The translations under genes and the position numbers were made by a program. The notes below the pieces were generated by a model, which searched no databases, was not told the origin of the DNA, and was given only the letters and a program-made list of their open reading frames with translations. From Archivesica marissinica (taxonomy: Eukaryota; Mollusca; Bivalvia; Venerida; Vesicomyidae), in assembly GCA_014843695.1 (NCBI GenBank), contig CM026398.1, forward strand, positions 45,886,443 through 45,950,442: a stretch of 64,000 nucleotides of DNA. Reading direction: 5' to 3'. Below, one piece after another: positions 45,572 to 60,500 of the stretch; position 1 is the stretch's first letter, and each line of letters begins with the position of its first letter.

Positions 45572-48500
45572 GTAATATTTTGAGGCATTTTCAACTTGAT
45601 GTTCAATGCTTTATCGTCAATTAGACATTTGAACTATGTATATTATTGTCAATGGAGATGTACTAGAACGCACACATATATACAGTTATCATATTCTACT
45701 CTTTTTTTATAAATTATTTCGTACATGATTTAATTCGAACCATAACAACATTCGCACTAAATTGGAAAGTGAAAATAGGTCGGATTATAAATTCAAAGTT
45801 TAAAATATTTGCGATGTCCAATCATAGCCTTAAGGATGTTGATATTGAGACACTCGTATGAGTGTGTGTGGATACCTGTAGTACATTACATCAATGTCTA
45901 TAAATAACTACTTGTCCTCTAAATGTTGTGTTAGCGCGTTCTTCTGCTCTGTGTAGTGGTGAAAATCCTGCAGTTTCATCATCATCTATAGTGATTACGT
46001 CACTGTATAGATTATACTCGCAATGTACACATTTGTGCACGGCTGTAGCTGTTACAATTAGATCTATGTCCTTAAGCAAGGCACTTAATTCACATGTTCT
46101 CTTCTCTCCCTTGTGGCGATGGATTCCATCAGGAATGAGGTCTCGAGAGCGATTAATCTAATGTTGCAAAAATCTGTTTGGCAATCCAGCTACAATCATT
46201 TGTATGAACTAACCTCGTCCTCTTGGTGTGTGTGGGACGTTTTTACTTTTCAGTCACGCTGGACTGGTAATCCATGGATCGCAGGTTTGATCCCCATCTG
46301 ACCCTAATAAAATTAACTTTAAACTGAGGTCTCATGTCAGTGCTGTACACCATGCACGTAAAAGAACCAGAGGAGACTCTGGAATGGGTCACTGTCTGTA
46401 TCATTGCACTATCCTCCATAAATCTAAAATGACTAATCTCTTCAGGAGGCGTCGCTCATATGGGCAACCGGTAGCGACGATAAATAAATGTAAAACACAC
46501 ACAAGAGAGAAGTGTTTATTTCATTGTTGTCGTTCTTTAGGAATGAGGTCTCGAGAATTATTAATATAAGTTGTAATAACTTGTTTCGCAATCAAGCTAA
46601 AATAAATTTGTATAAACTAAGTTTTCCTTTTTTCAAAGAACAACTATTCGCTGGAACAATCTCCCTCCTAACATTGCCCATCTCCCTACCATAGATCAGT
46701 TCTGGAACAATCTCCCTCCTGACTTTGCCCATCTCCCTACCATATATCAGTTCTGGAATAATAAGTACCTTGATAGTAGAAGACCTATAAGCCATAGCTT
46801 TCATTTCATGTATCTAAATTTTGTGTAAAATGCATATCTTGTATATGTTGTATTGTTTGAAATAAACTATGTGTTTAAAATCGCCAGTTCTGTGTGTTAC
46901 ACAGTATAGCCTAGAACGAATGTCTTAACGTAGGGAGGCACAAAACCGCAGTAATTTGTGGTAACCATGGTTTTTGGCATGTTTTGTGCATGGGGCGAAT
47001 AGAGTAAACATAGTTTCACTATTCGAATTCAGTCAGTGAATATTGAGTAAGTTAATAAGTTAGTTAGATTTACACTATGTATAATTATATAGAAATAAAA
47101 ATTCTACATGTGGCGCTAGTTTTGAAAGTGCGTACAGAGATCGAGACCCGACATCCAATCGTAAGACAGTCGCCGTAACTCTACGTTGACAAATGGGTTG
47201 GAGGTTCCTGCATATTTTCCCTCAAATATTTAAGGAGGTTATGCCAGGTTTACTCGGTCAGTCGACCACGTCCGTAAGCGTTTTCATAACCTTGTATGAC
47301 TTTGTAAACTTCAGTAATTTTTTGAAAATGAACGACATATCACAGGAGTATCTTAGATATATTCGATTGTATCGATGTTTATCGATATTGTGTAAGTACA
47401 AAAATTTTAACGGCTCCAGTGGGGGGTTGGAACTTCTGGCTTTTTGCACCTGAAGCGATCACGCTACCTCTGCGTTATCAATCTCTTTCATATTGACTTC
47501 AATTTTATTTATCTTCCAGGCAAAAACTATGACGAGGCCACGATGGCTCAGCTACGGGACATGGAGAGAGATGTAAGTACAGAATGCTGTTTAAATGTTC
47601 ATCAATTCCATGTTGCACATGTTATTAAACAGTATTCTATGTTACACATATTAACGCTATGTTATGCTACACATCAGTGCTACATTATAATTAATCTTTC
47701 TTTATGGTAAGTTTAGTATTTCAAAGTATCATAAAGTATAAGTAACTTTCACTACAGGTATTAAACTGAGTTTAAACGGTTTAAACTGAGCTTATAAAAT
47801 ATACATTTGGCTTAGAAATGTGTAAATATTTGTCCTGTTTTCCCCCTACATATTTAATTGTAATGTAATTAATGACATTGAAAATGTGTGTGTGTAATTT
47901 AATTGAACAATTTGCAAAGTAATTGTAATTTAATTAATTACATTTTCAAGTAATTGATCCCAGGTCTGTCTAACATTTTGTGCCTTCGATCATGATGTAT
48001 TTGTATTATTATATATATTTCACTGTTATTTAGCCAACTCACGCCCAAACCCCCCACCTCCAATTAATGGCTGCGCCTCTGAAAAGGTGACATAATCCGG
48101 TTATGTAGATATCTTGATAAAATATGTACTTATCCAATTACTAGAATCCTAGTTATATCTATATATGTATACATTTTTATTTATATTTCCATATATTATT
48201 GTCATGGGTAAATGTTTAAAATTGCATCTGTAATTGTGAAGCGCAATAGAATAATTTTTAATTTTTGCGCTATACAGTCTAAACCTGTCTTAAGCAGCCA
48301 GCCAAGGGAATCACAGAAAGTGGCTGCTTAAAGCAGGTGGCTGCTTAATAGAGGTCAAATGTATAGTAAAACAACATATTGGGAATCTGGAAACTGGTTG
48401 CTTAATACAGGTTGGCTGCTTAATGGAGGTGACCACTAACACAGGTTTGACTGTATAAATGCTATGTATTTGTATTTGTTATAATGATGAAAAATTAAAG

Positions 48501-51500
48501 AAATTTATGGATATATGGCAATACCGTAGCCAGAGGCAAATTTCAACCAAGGCAATCTAGGGGGTCTGGGGGCATGTTCCCCCTTAAAATTGTTGGGGTA
48601 TAGAAGTGATTTCCTGCGTTTTTCTGATTTAATGAGTTTAGACGTATAATTATGTACTGACCATTCAGCTCTCAAGCAGTCAACATGTTATACAACAAAG
48701 GGATATTTTTTGCATTTTATTTACATATATTTAATTTTTCACTTTTTTTTTTTGGCTTTGGAAATTTTAACCGAGGCAACTTTCTCTGTGTGCCTCAGTG
48801 TGGCTACGGGCCTACATGGGATGTTATTCATGACAGTTATATATATTATGTTATAGATAGCGGACAGGCAGAAGTTAATCAGTAGCAGAATCAGCTTTGA
48901 CAACCTTAGTGAGGACTACGCAAGGGAAGATGAAATATACCGAACAAAAATACAAAAGGTTTCTTTCAATCTTAAAATTAGATCACTATCTGAAATTTAG
49001 AGTTGGTCTTTTTGTTTTTTTGTTTTCCTTTTTTTTTGTTTTTTGGAGCCACGTTTAAGGTCCGTTTATATGCCTCGTCGTAGGTAGCAAGCGGGTCGAG
49101 GCCATCCCACTTGTACCTTACAAAGAACATAGTAATGAAATTTGTACAAAACAGTTACATTTACATATGTATACAATACATTACATAATTCAATATATAA
49201 GAATGTTATGTTTAGACAAAGCATGTGAAAAAACAGAGAAAAAAATTAACACAAAAAATAGAAAAATAATAGTCTTGTCTAAATATCGCAAGAGAGAAGA
49301 AGAAAAAAAAAGAGAGATCTACTTCGGCTTGTTATATATATTGAATAAAATTACTCCAATCCTTATTGAATTTTTTTATTTCATCGTTTCGAAATGCTGT
49401 ATATTTTTCTAATTTAATTCTTGCAGTTACTTTTTGCTTAAAAATCATTATGTTAGGTAACAACTTATTCTGTTTGCAGGTATGTATAAAATATTTTGCA
49501 AATAATAAAATGTACGATACTGTTTTATTGTTAGTATGAAAATATACATCGAATTTGTCTTGATTTATATCAATATCAATATCCTCCATCCATTTAAATA
49601 ATTCATTCCAAAAACATTGCGATCTTGTGCAGTTCCAGAACAGGTGATCTATACTTTCTATTTCCATACTACAAAAATCACACAAGCTAGATTCAATTAA
49701 ATTACATTTGAATAAAAATTTGTTATTTGCTATATTTCTATGTAGGAAGTTGTACTGAAAGTTTTGAAGAATATTATCCTTGCAAATTTCAAAAGCCTTA
49801 GTATATATATCTTTCCAACTGAACTGTTTTTGCGGGAAAATCAGTTCCCATTTTATTTGTGATTTTGTCTTATCTTGTAAGTTTTTCATTTTTTGTATTT
49901 CAGTAAGTTTTTTATTTATATAGCTTGTATTTGTCTTATCTAAGATTTCATATGCATTTATCTTGTCAGTAGGAGTATCAAAGTCACCAACACTCTCCAG
50001 CTTCCTTATCCATTCTTTGAGAATTGATGCTATTAATTTATAATAATTGAGGAATTCAGTGTTAGATATTTGATATTCCGTATTTAAATCTTTTAGAGTT
50101 TTAAATGTTTTGGTATCCATGTTATAGATGTCTTTGACATAAATTATGTTTTTGTTGATCCAATGAGGGACTACCATAGTATCGTTATTATTTTTTATAT
50201 GTGAGTTATTCCAAAGTATCTGCGTTTTTATGTGTTGGGGGTCTTTGTCATAGTTGATTTTGCTCCATGCTATCAAAATTTCTTTTAAAAATGTACTTGT
50301 AATTTTTAATTTCATTATGTCTCTTGTTATATTACTTCGAAATAAAAGCCATCCGCCTATTTTTTGTAGCTGTTTATTTATTATAAATTTCCATGCACCT
50401 TTATTCGACACATTGATTATTCTTTTGATCCAACTGGATTTGATGGAGTTTAGAAATAACTTGATATCAATCATGTTTAACCCTCCATATTTAAAGTCTT
50501 GTATTACAACGTTACGTTTTACTTTATCTCTTTTTGAGTTCCATATAAATTCGTAGCTGTTTTGAGTTAACATGTTTAACGTTTCATCAGATGGGTTTGG
50601 GAGGACAGAGAATAAGTATGTTAATTTTGGTAATATTAATGATTTATACACTGAGATATTACCTATTGTAGTTAGTCTTCTAGCTTTCCATCTTTTGATA
50701 TCGGTATGGAATTGATGTATTCGTTGTTCATAGTTTGAATGAAGTATTTGTTTTGGTTTTGCATGGAAAATGATACCCAACGTTTTAGCACTTTCTGGAG
50801 TCCATTGTATTTTTTCATTCTTCTTTCTACAGTAAATAAGATCATGCTGATTCCTAATAGACCCTATTTTGAGAACTGAACATTTATCATAATTAAGTTT
50901 TAGGCCTGAAATACATGCAAAGTCATCAAACATTTGTAACATTTCTGAATAGCTCTTCTTAGAGCCATCTAAAATAATAGTGGCATCGTCTGCAAACATA
51001 CTATTTTTCACTTCTTTGTCGGACATTGATATACCTTTCACATCATTATTATTACGTATTGCAATGGATAGTAACTCGATAGCTAATATAAAAATATACG
51101 GTGATAAAGGACAACCTTGTCTAACCCCTCTTTTTATGCTAAATGACTCTGACAAAAACCGTTATATAACACACAACTTGAAGGGTTATTGTAGAAAAGT
51201 TTGATCCATTCTTTTAGGATAGGGCCAAAATTAAATATATCTAGTACCGTTTGCATAAACTTATGGTTCAGGCTGTTGAACGCTTTTTCAAAATCGGCAA
51301 AGAATAAAAGACCAGGAACATTATTGTTTTCAGTATATTCTATGACATCATACAATAACCGTATGTTTTCTCCTATATATCGGCCTTTTATAAAGCCTGT
51401 TTGGCTGTTGTCTATTAGTTTATCTAGGACTGACTTTATTCTGTTAGCAATTACTTTAGCAACTATCTTGTAATCCACGTTTAACAAGCTTATAGGTCTC

Positions 51501-54500
51501 CAATTTGAAAGAAGAAGATAAGTCTTTCCCTGGTTTAGGTAATAATGTGATTATACTTTGTGCTTGTATTGGTGACATTCCCTCTAAACTAATTGGCTAG
51601 CAAATTTGTGAAACATTTCATAGTATTGAAGATGGTTGCCTTTAACAAAACTGCCTTGCATTCACTAGCAAAGACCACTTACAATGTATACCAGATATAT
51701 GTTTAGAAGATTAGTCTGTCTTGCACATCATTATGAGGGTGATAATGTTAAAGCGACATTACAAAAAGCCGATAAATACATTTTTCACATATACAGTAAA
51801 ACTAGTACAAATTCTTAAAAGTGAAAGCATTATTTCATATAGCAGTCAGCCACGACCATGCTTTTACGTTTGTTTATTATTGGAGTCTATAATACACGTG
51901 TAATACTGTTGTTTAGAGATTAATCAGATTAGTCGAAAAATAATTATGCATATATGTGAGATATAGTAGTAAATCTGTACCATAAATATTGATATCAGGG
52001 ATACACGCGTTGTATTACTCATGGATGTTGACCGTATTTACATTATATTGTTATGTCAACAAATGTCGTATACAACGTTTTATTTATTAATTGAAATATA
52101 TAAAGATTCTGTGGCAAATATTTGGAATAAAATTATACCATATGATAGGAAATTACATTATGTAGAATATTGCATTTTCACCGATGTAATGTCGCTTTAA
52201 AGCAGCATTACATCGTATGAAATAAAAGATATTTGAAAAAATTCAAATTTTACGTATTGGTAGCAATGCTGCTACACATTCTAACATTATACTTTGTATA
52301 CTTATGTTCAATTGGTAAACAATGTTTTTTTGCGATAAAACAAACTCGAAACCGAAAGTAGGACTTTCCGAGTCGATCGGTCACGCATTTGTTTATAACC
52401 AGAACGCATCGTCGTCACTTGTTTACATTCGGAATGCATCGTCCCCATTTGTCCCACATTGTCTTTTATAATTAAATTACTTGAGATGTTGACTCATACC
52501 TCTGTTATCTAAGTCATTTAGTGACATGTCTACATCCCCGCGAGGGGTTCAACATTAGAGGAAGATAGATAGATAGTCTCATGTTCAAAATATATACGTT
52601 GTTTTCTACATCCTCTGTTGTTTCACGCATGCGTGCTGTGTGTGTGTTTACATTTCGTGTGTTGATAAAACAAATTTGCGTATACGACGGTTTATATTTA
52701 TTGGAATGTTATCGTTTCTGAGCGACTATTTCGATTTTTGTAAACACACACACATTAGTATTTATATTTTACCCAAAGCATCCTTTATTACGATGTAATG
52801 CTGCTTTAAGCTACTATAAATGTTTGATATATACGGTTTACCGGACCATACCAATACTTATAGGTCTCCTGTTCTGTCCCCATCCTGTGTATCCAGTTTT
52901 AGCACATTGTTATTTACATTGAAATGTTGATACAATGGAACAGCTGAATGTGAGATACAATGGAACACAGGCATTCGGCACGTTTGGAGGTACTAGTATA
53001 TATATTTAAGTACAGGGATTCTACTCTGTGGGATGTCAGATTTCGCATCGATCAGTAAAATGGCCCTATCTGAAACAAGTTTGTACAAAGCTGTCCAAAT
53101 ATAACGCCTATCCCGAGTCTTTATATTGTTCTTCAAATAAAACACAACTTTAAGCTGCATGCATGTATACTTTGCAAACAATTGCCACAAACATTGGCCA
53201 TAGCAGGTCACATTTCCATACTAGGACACGGGTTCTGTCAGCAACAACAAAAAATCTTCGACGGGAGAGTTTTAACTATGAATAACATTATCAATAAAAT
53301 GTGTTTCCACTAACGTGTAGGTTTATTCGGCAAAAATGTACGTCAAAAAGAGATTTCGTAGCATTTTCAATTTGTTTTGAAAATTTCGAAAGCGGCGCAA
53401 TTCGGCGTTGAAACGAGCGTTCTGATTGGATTATGATTATTCTTCATATATAAAAAAACATCTTGTTACATTCTAATAATCCAATCAGAACGCTCGTTTC
53501 AACGCGAATTGCGCCGCTTTAGAAATTTTCAAAACAAATTGAAAATGCCACGAAATCTCTTTTTGACGTACATTTTTGCCGAATAAACCTACACGTTAGT
53601 GGAAACACATTTTATTGATAATGTTATTCACAGTTAAAACTCTCCCGTCGAAGATTTGTTTTTGTTGCTGACAGAACCCGTGTCCTAGTATGGAAATGTG
53701 ACCTGCTATGGCCAATGTCTGTGGCAATTGTTTGCAAAGTATACATGCATGCAGCTTAAAGTTGTGTTTTATTTGAATAACAATATAAAGACTCGGGATA
53801 GGCGTTATATTTGGAGAGATTTGTTCAAAATTGTTTCAGATAGGGCCATTTTACTGATTGATGCGAAATCTGACATCCCACAGAGTAGAATCCCTGTACT
53901 TAAATATATATACTAGTACCCCCAAACGTGCCGAATCCCTGTGCAATGGAACAGCTGAATGTGAGATACAATGGAACAGCTGAATGTGAGATACAATGGA
54001 ACAGCTGAATGTGAGATACAATGGAACAGCTGAATGTGAGATACAATGGAACAGCTGAATGTGAGATACAATGGAACAGCTGAATGTGAGATACAATGGA
54101 ACAGCTGAATGTGAGATACAATGGAACAGCTGAATGTGAGATACAATGGAACAGCTGAATGTGAGATACAATGGAACAGCTGAATGTGAGATACAATGGA
54201 ACAGCTGAATGTGAGATACAATGGAACAGCTGAATGTGAGATACAATGGAACAGCTGAATGTGAGATACAATGGAACAGCTGAATGTGAGATACAATGGA
54301 ACAGCTGAATGTGAGATACAACGGAACAGCTGAATGTGAGATACAACGGAACAGCTGAATGTGAGATACAACGGAACAGCTGAATGTGAGATACACTGGA
54401 ACATCTGAATGTGAGATACACTGGAACAGCTGAATGTGAGATACAATGGAACAGCTGAATGTGAGATACAATGGAACAGCTGAATGTGAGATACAATGGA

Positions 54501-57500
54501 ACAGCTGAATGTGAGATGCAGTTTCAGTCAACATCACATTAAAGACATAGTAATAATTAAAGAAGTAACAGATTTTGTACATTCTGTCCGCACGTGTGAC
54601 ACATCATATCTAGTGCTTCCGTTGTGTGTGTTTTACGTTTATTTATCGTCGCTACCGGTTGCCCATATGAGCGACACCTGAAGAGATTAGTTATTTTAGA
54701 TTTTGGAGGATAGTGCATAATACAGACAGAGACCCAAATGTCCAGAATCTGCTCTGGTTCTTTTACGTGCACGGTGTAAAGCACCGACACGAGACTCGGT
54801 TTAACGTCCCATCTGAAAGACTGTTAATTTTATTAGGGTCAGACAGGGGATCGAACATGCGATCCCTGGATTACCAATCCAGCGTGTTACCACTGGATTA
54901 CAGATCCGTCTGTGTGCTTCCGTTCTGAGTACCAGAATTTACCACTTAGGCCTACAGCCTGCTTGGTTAATTCCTAGACGTCTGAACTCCAAACCATATT
55001 TCATTTGCCAATAAATAACTGAAAGACAAATAGTATATATAGATTATTTAGTTATCATATATTAGCCAGAGTTGTTTAAAAACAGTGAGCAGTTTCATTT
55101 GTATTTTATGGGAGATTGGGTGGGGTATGACGTTTTGTCTATTGAAATACATATTTGTTAAAATATTTCTTGTACGTGTTATACCCCACCCACCACAAAG
55201 TTTGGGGAAGTTACAAAGTTACTAGTTTTGGCTCTCAAAACAAAATAATAAAAGAAAAAAGAAAAAAAGAAAAAAAAAAAGAAAGACAAATAGTACTTCT
55301 TCAGTGACATTATGACATTCACCTTTTTGATTTTATAATTATGTATAAGTATTGTCATGTCAACAATATTCTCACAATCTTAAAGCGACACTACATCACA
55401 AAAAGCAAAAAAAGCATTTTGTTTTTCAAGTATAAATGCATTGCTACTATTCTTCGGAATACACTAACATTGAATCAATAAACAGTCTTTTTGTGGTCTA
55501 CAAACTTAAAAATGAAAGTAGGATTTCATATAACGGGTATCCACGCTCCTGATTTGACGTGTGTTTGTCATTATAAGCGTGATACTGTCGGTTAAGGATA
55601 ATTTAACTAAGATTAGTCTACAAATAAATATGCACAGGTACAAATGTGAGACATAACGGTAAATCTGTACCATAAATCGTGTTATTCAGGATACACGCGT
55701 TGTTTTAGGTATGGATGTCGACCTTATTTACATTATTTTGTTATGTCAACAAACTGCGTATACAGCGTTTGTTTATTAGTTGAAATACTCAGTTTTTGAG
55801 GCAAATATTTGGGGGGAAAGTATACCATATAAAATAGGAAATTACATTCTGTAGATATTTGCATTTTCACTGATCATGTATGTAGTGTCGCTTTAAGCAT
55901 GTCGTCATAATAATGTTTGATCAAATGTTATTCGTTTCTCAGGATCTGAAGAATCGTTATAAGTGTGTGCGTAAGACACGAGGAGATGGGAACTGTTTCT
56001 ATAGAGCGTTTGGATTTGCTTACTTGGAGAAGCTACTCGATGATAGATCTGATATGGACAGGTACGAGACAATATCAGATTGATCACTACAATGAAACAT
56101 ACAAAAACAATTTGTCATATATCTGTTGACTATGTGTTCACAAAATACCATATTTTACTCGCCTATAACAATCTTTATGACGGCACCCCTACATTTGTCT
56201 TATATAAGTGTTATTTTTCATATATCCCGGATATAAAAGTGTTTGTTTATGTGTGTTTTACGTTTATTTATCGTTGCTACTGGTTGCCCATATGAGCGAC
56301 GCCTCCTGAAGAGATGAGTCATTTTAGATTGTTGGAGGATAGTGCAATGATACAGACAGACCCATTCCAGAGTCTCCTCTGGTTCTTTTACGTGCACAGT
56401 GTAAAGCACTGACACAAGACCTCGGTTTAAAGTCCCATCTGAAAGTCTGTTAATTTTATTAGGGTCAGACGGTGGATCGAACCTGCGATCACTGGATTAC
56501 CAGTCCAGCGTGTTATCACAGAAATACAGATCCGTCTGTATGTTTGTTTGTTTATTATAGTGCCAGCTATATCTGAATTTTTTATGAACATCAGTACCGA
56601 ATCATATGCTTGTATGCCAGATGCCAGGCTGGACAGCAATCGGTAACCATTTAACTAGCTGGCGGCTCACCAACCGGCTATATCAGAATGAATCCCTGAC
56701 GAGATTCGAACCGTCTACCTCCCGCTCCACGGAGACGATAAAAGACGGGTTGAGAAAATAGAATCCACTCAGAAGTAAAGACCAAACAAACTGTACAGTA
56801 AAAGCACTGTAAATTATGTCAAATCATAAAAAAAGGCACTGATGCAACAGTAAATTTGATTTGCTAAGATGCTATTGACAAATTCAGTTTATAGATAGAG
56901 CTGTGAAAGTCTATGCTTTTGTTACACCCTTTCACTTATTTCAAAGGTCATCAATTATTGAGTTGGAACAAACTGATTTAAAAAAAAGTTTTGATCACTT
57001 GATCCGGGAACGTTAAGCCACTTTGAGACAATAATCTGGTGATAAAAATCCGGTCTTATAGGCAAGTAAGTACTGTATCTCAAAAATATGATATATGTGC
57101 GACTATAATGTTTTTTTTTGTCAGTTTCGGGTCACCATTTTTAATGTCCCCATGATAATCTTTTGTCACTTACAGACGGATCTGTAGTCACAATGGACTG
57201 GTAATCCAGGGATGGCAGGTTCGATACCCCGTCTGACCCTAATAAAATTAACAGTCATTCAGATGGGCCTTTAAACCGAAGTCTTGTGTCGGTGCTTTAC
57301 ACCGTGCACGTAAAAGAACCAGATGAGACTCTGGAATGGTTCTCTGTCTGTATCATTGCACTATCCTCCAAAAATCTAAATTACTAATATCTTCAGGAGG
57401 CGTTCCTCATGGGCAACCAGTAGCGACGATAAATAAACGTAAAAAAAAAATTTAGTTTATTTTAGCTCGATTGCGAAACAAGTTCTTTCAACTTATATTA

Positions 57501-60500
57501 ATCACTCTTGAGACCTCATTCCTGATGGAATCCATCGCCACGAGGGAGAGAGAAGAGGCAACGTGAAAATTAAATACCTTGCCTCAACTTTTTATTTAGG
57601 TTATAGAAATGGTAAAAATTTGTAGTTAATAAACCGACATGCTTTTCAGATTCAGAGAAGTTGCAAAACAGAGTAAAAATGAGCTGGTCTCATTAGGTTT
57701 TCCAGAATTCACCATTGAAGATTTCCATGAAACAGTATGTGGTCTACATGTATATATTGTATTATGGCTCCAGTGGTAGTTTATATCACAGCCTCACTTA
57801 GAATATGCAAATTTATTTTAGCTCAATTGCAAAACAAGTTCTTACAACTTCACACTTGATGGAATCCATCGCAATGAGGGAGAGAGGAGACAATGTGGAA
57901 TTTAAATGCCTTGCTTAAGGGCACAATCGTAACGGCTATAGCTGGGATCGAATTCCGGGTCTATCGCATCTGAAGCGTACGTGCTACCACTGCGTTATCA
58001 CGGCTTCCACAGCCATACTTGCACACAGAGTGCTTAAGACTTAAGTATTATTAGCACCCTTCGCCCGGCATCCATCTGTATGTCAGCAGTATGGTCCTGG
58101 AGCATCCATGGTGTAATGGATAACTGAGAGTTTGTGAGCTCGCTTCTCACCAATGCAACCCGGTTTCGATCCTCCGACCAGGAAGTATGTGACATGGTAC
58201 GGTGGTCGCCAGATCGGACAGGTGGGTTTCCTCCGGGTACTCCGGTTTCCTCCCACACGAATGACGACATATACACTTTCATCTGCGCCAACGAAAGTGA
58301 TTAATATAAGTTGTTAGAACTTGCTTCGCAATCGTTGTAAAATAAGTAAAGTTTAAACTACTATGTTGTAATACATATTATAATTGTACCAGTACACTGT
58401 TATAGATGAAGGTAGAGGGTGTTGTCTAACGGGACCTCTGTGGCCGAGTGGTTATGACCGTTGACTTCAAATCACTCGCCGCTCACCACTAGATCCGAAT
58501 CCCACTGGAGCTTTCGAATTATTTCATGTGAGGAGGCTATCCAGTGGTTGTACCCGAGTGCCTTTAAAAGCCCAACTACAAACAGGTTGTACCAGTATAC
58601 TATTGTAGATACCCAGTGACTTTAAAACCCCAAATACAAACATTAGGTTGTACCAGTATACTATTGTAGATACCCAGTGACTTTAAAAGCCCAAATACAA
58701 ACATTAGGTTGTACCAGTATACTATTGTAGATACCCAGTGACTTTAAAAGCCCAAATACAAACATTAGGTTGGACCAGTATACTATTGTAGATACCCAGC
58801 TGACTTTAAAACCCCAAATACAAACATTAGGTTGACCAGTATACTATTGTAGATACCCAGTGACTTTAAAAGCCCAAATACAAACATTAGGTTGTACCAG
58901 TATACTATTGTAGATACCCAGATGACTTTAAAAGCCCAAATACAAACATTAGGTTGTACCAGTATACTATTGTAGATTAAGGTAGTGGGTATGGTCCAGT
59001 AGTTGTGTATCCATGGTTATTTTGTATGGAGTTCAATATGCTCATGTATGTCTTTACTTCACAGTTCATGGAGGTTGTTGGAAAGGTGGACAGCCAGTGT
59101 TCGTTAGATGATTTACTCGACACATTTAATGACCAGGGACTTTCAGATTACATTATTGTTTACCTGAGGTAAGACTCGTACTACTCCGTAACTTTGCTTG
59201 TATTCAGTTTCATACAGCCATCACATATTTTCTTATATGTACACACGTGTAATACAACCTGGGAGGATTCTGATTGGTTGAGAGATTAATCCTTTTAATT
59301 TGTAAATTAAGCTTTAAATTATGCATGTTTCTAGGTGAATTGGTACATAACGTTAACGATAAGACAACAGCATTTTAAAGGGAGTCTTGACATAATTATT
59401 AACCTGTTTAAAACATAAATATAACGCTGCTTTGCGTAGTGACATCATGACAATTTAGTGACGTCATAACAATTGACGCTGATGCTTGGCGCCAAAATGA
59501 AAGTAGCAACTTTTATTTGTGCACAAATATTACGAGTGCTATACATGGTAATGCGATGAAAAGGATCTTACATTTTTGGTGATTTCATACCATGTTTTAT
59601 GAAGCTACCACTCGTGCAAGATCCTATATGTACAGGGGCGGATTAAGGTTGCATGGGGCCCCTGGCTGTAGCTCAAACAGGGGCCCTTTCATCAAGATAA
59701 ATACTAGTGTAAGCAAACAAGAACATTCTATTGAATACACCATTCTCACATTACACCCGCTTGGCCGAAATTCACCGAAATTACGGCTTTCCGCTATTGC
59801 AGTGGTTGGTTAGAAGGGATTTCACCTGTCGATGTGTATTGTGGGACTATTAGACTCGGGGGAACAGTGCACTAAACACAAAATCGACTAAGCACAAAAT
59901 ATTATTAAAGTCATACATCGTTGGAAAGCTCAGGATATCTTCTAAGTTCTATCTATTTATGTAGTCATTTAAAAAAATTGAGTTAACTTTTATTCAGTTA
60001 ATTACAGATTTAAAATACTAATTTGGGAGCCCCTAAATATCGGGGGGCCCCTGGCTTCAGTCCAATCAGCCCTTCCCTTAATCCGCCACTGAATATATGT
60101 ATGCACAATAACACAAGTCAATATTATGACAGAAAGAGAACAGATGTTTATTGTGTTTAGAATATTCTTTGTTTGTTTTTATGTTTATTTATCGTCGCTA
60201 CCGGTTGCCCATATGAGCGACGCCTCCTGAAGAGATTAGTCATTTTAGATTTTTGGAGGATAGTGCATGATACAGACAGAGACACATTCCAGTGTCTCAT
60301 CTGGTTCTTTTACGTGCACGGTGTACAGCACCAACACGAGACCTCGGTTTAATGTCCCATCTGAAAGACTGACCACTGTTTATTTTTATTTATTATTTCA
60401 GATTACTTGTATCTGGATATCTTCAAAAAGAATCGGACTTCTATGGTAGTTTTCTGGAAGGGGACAGAACTATGAAAGAATTCTGCAACCAGGTGTGTAA

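Noticed and set aside
53851..54582. 243-codon minus-strand frame (YLTFSCSIVSHIQLFHC repeats)
   Set aside because: All three frames of the 25-bp minisatellite are open; no independent coding signal.
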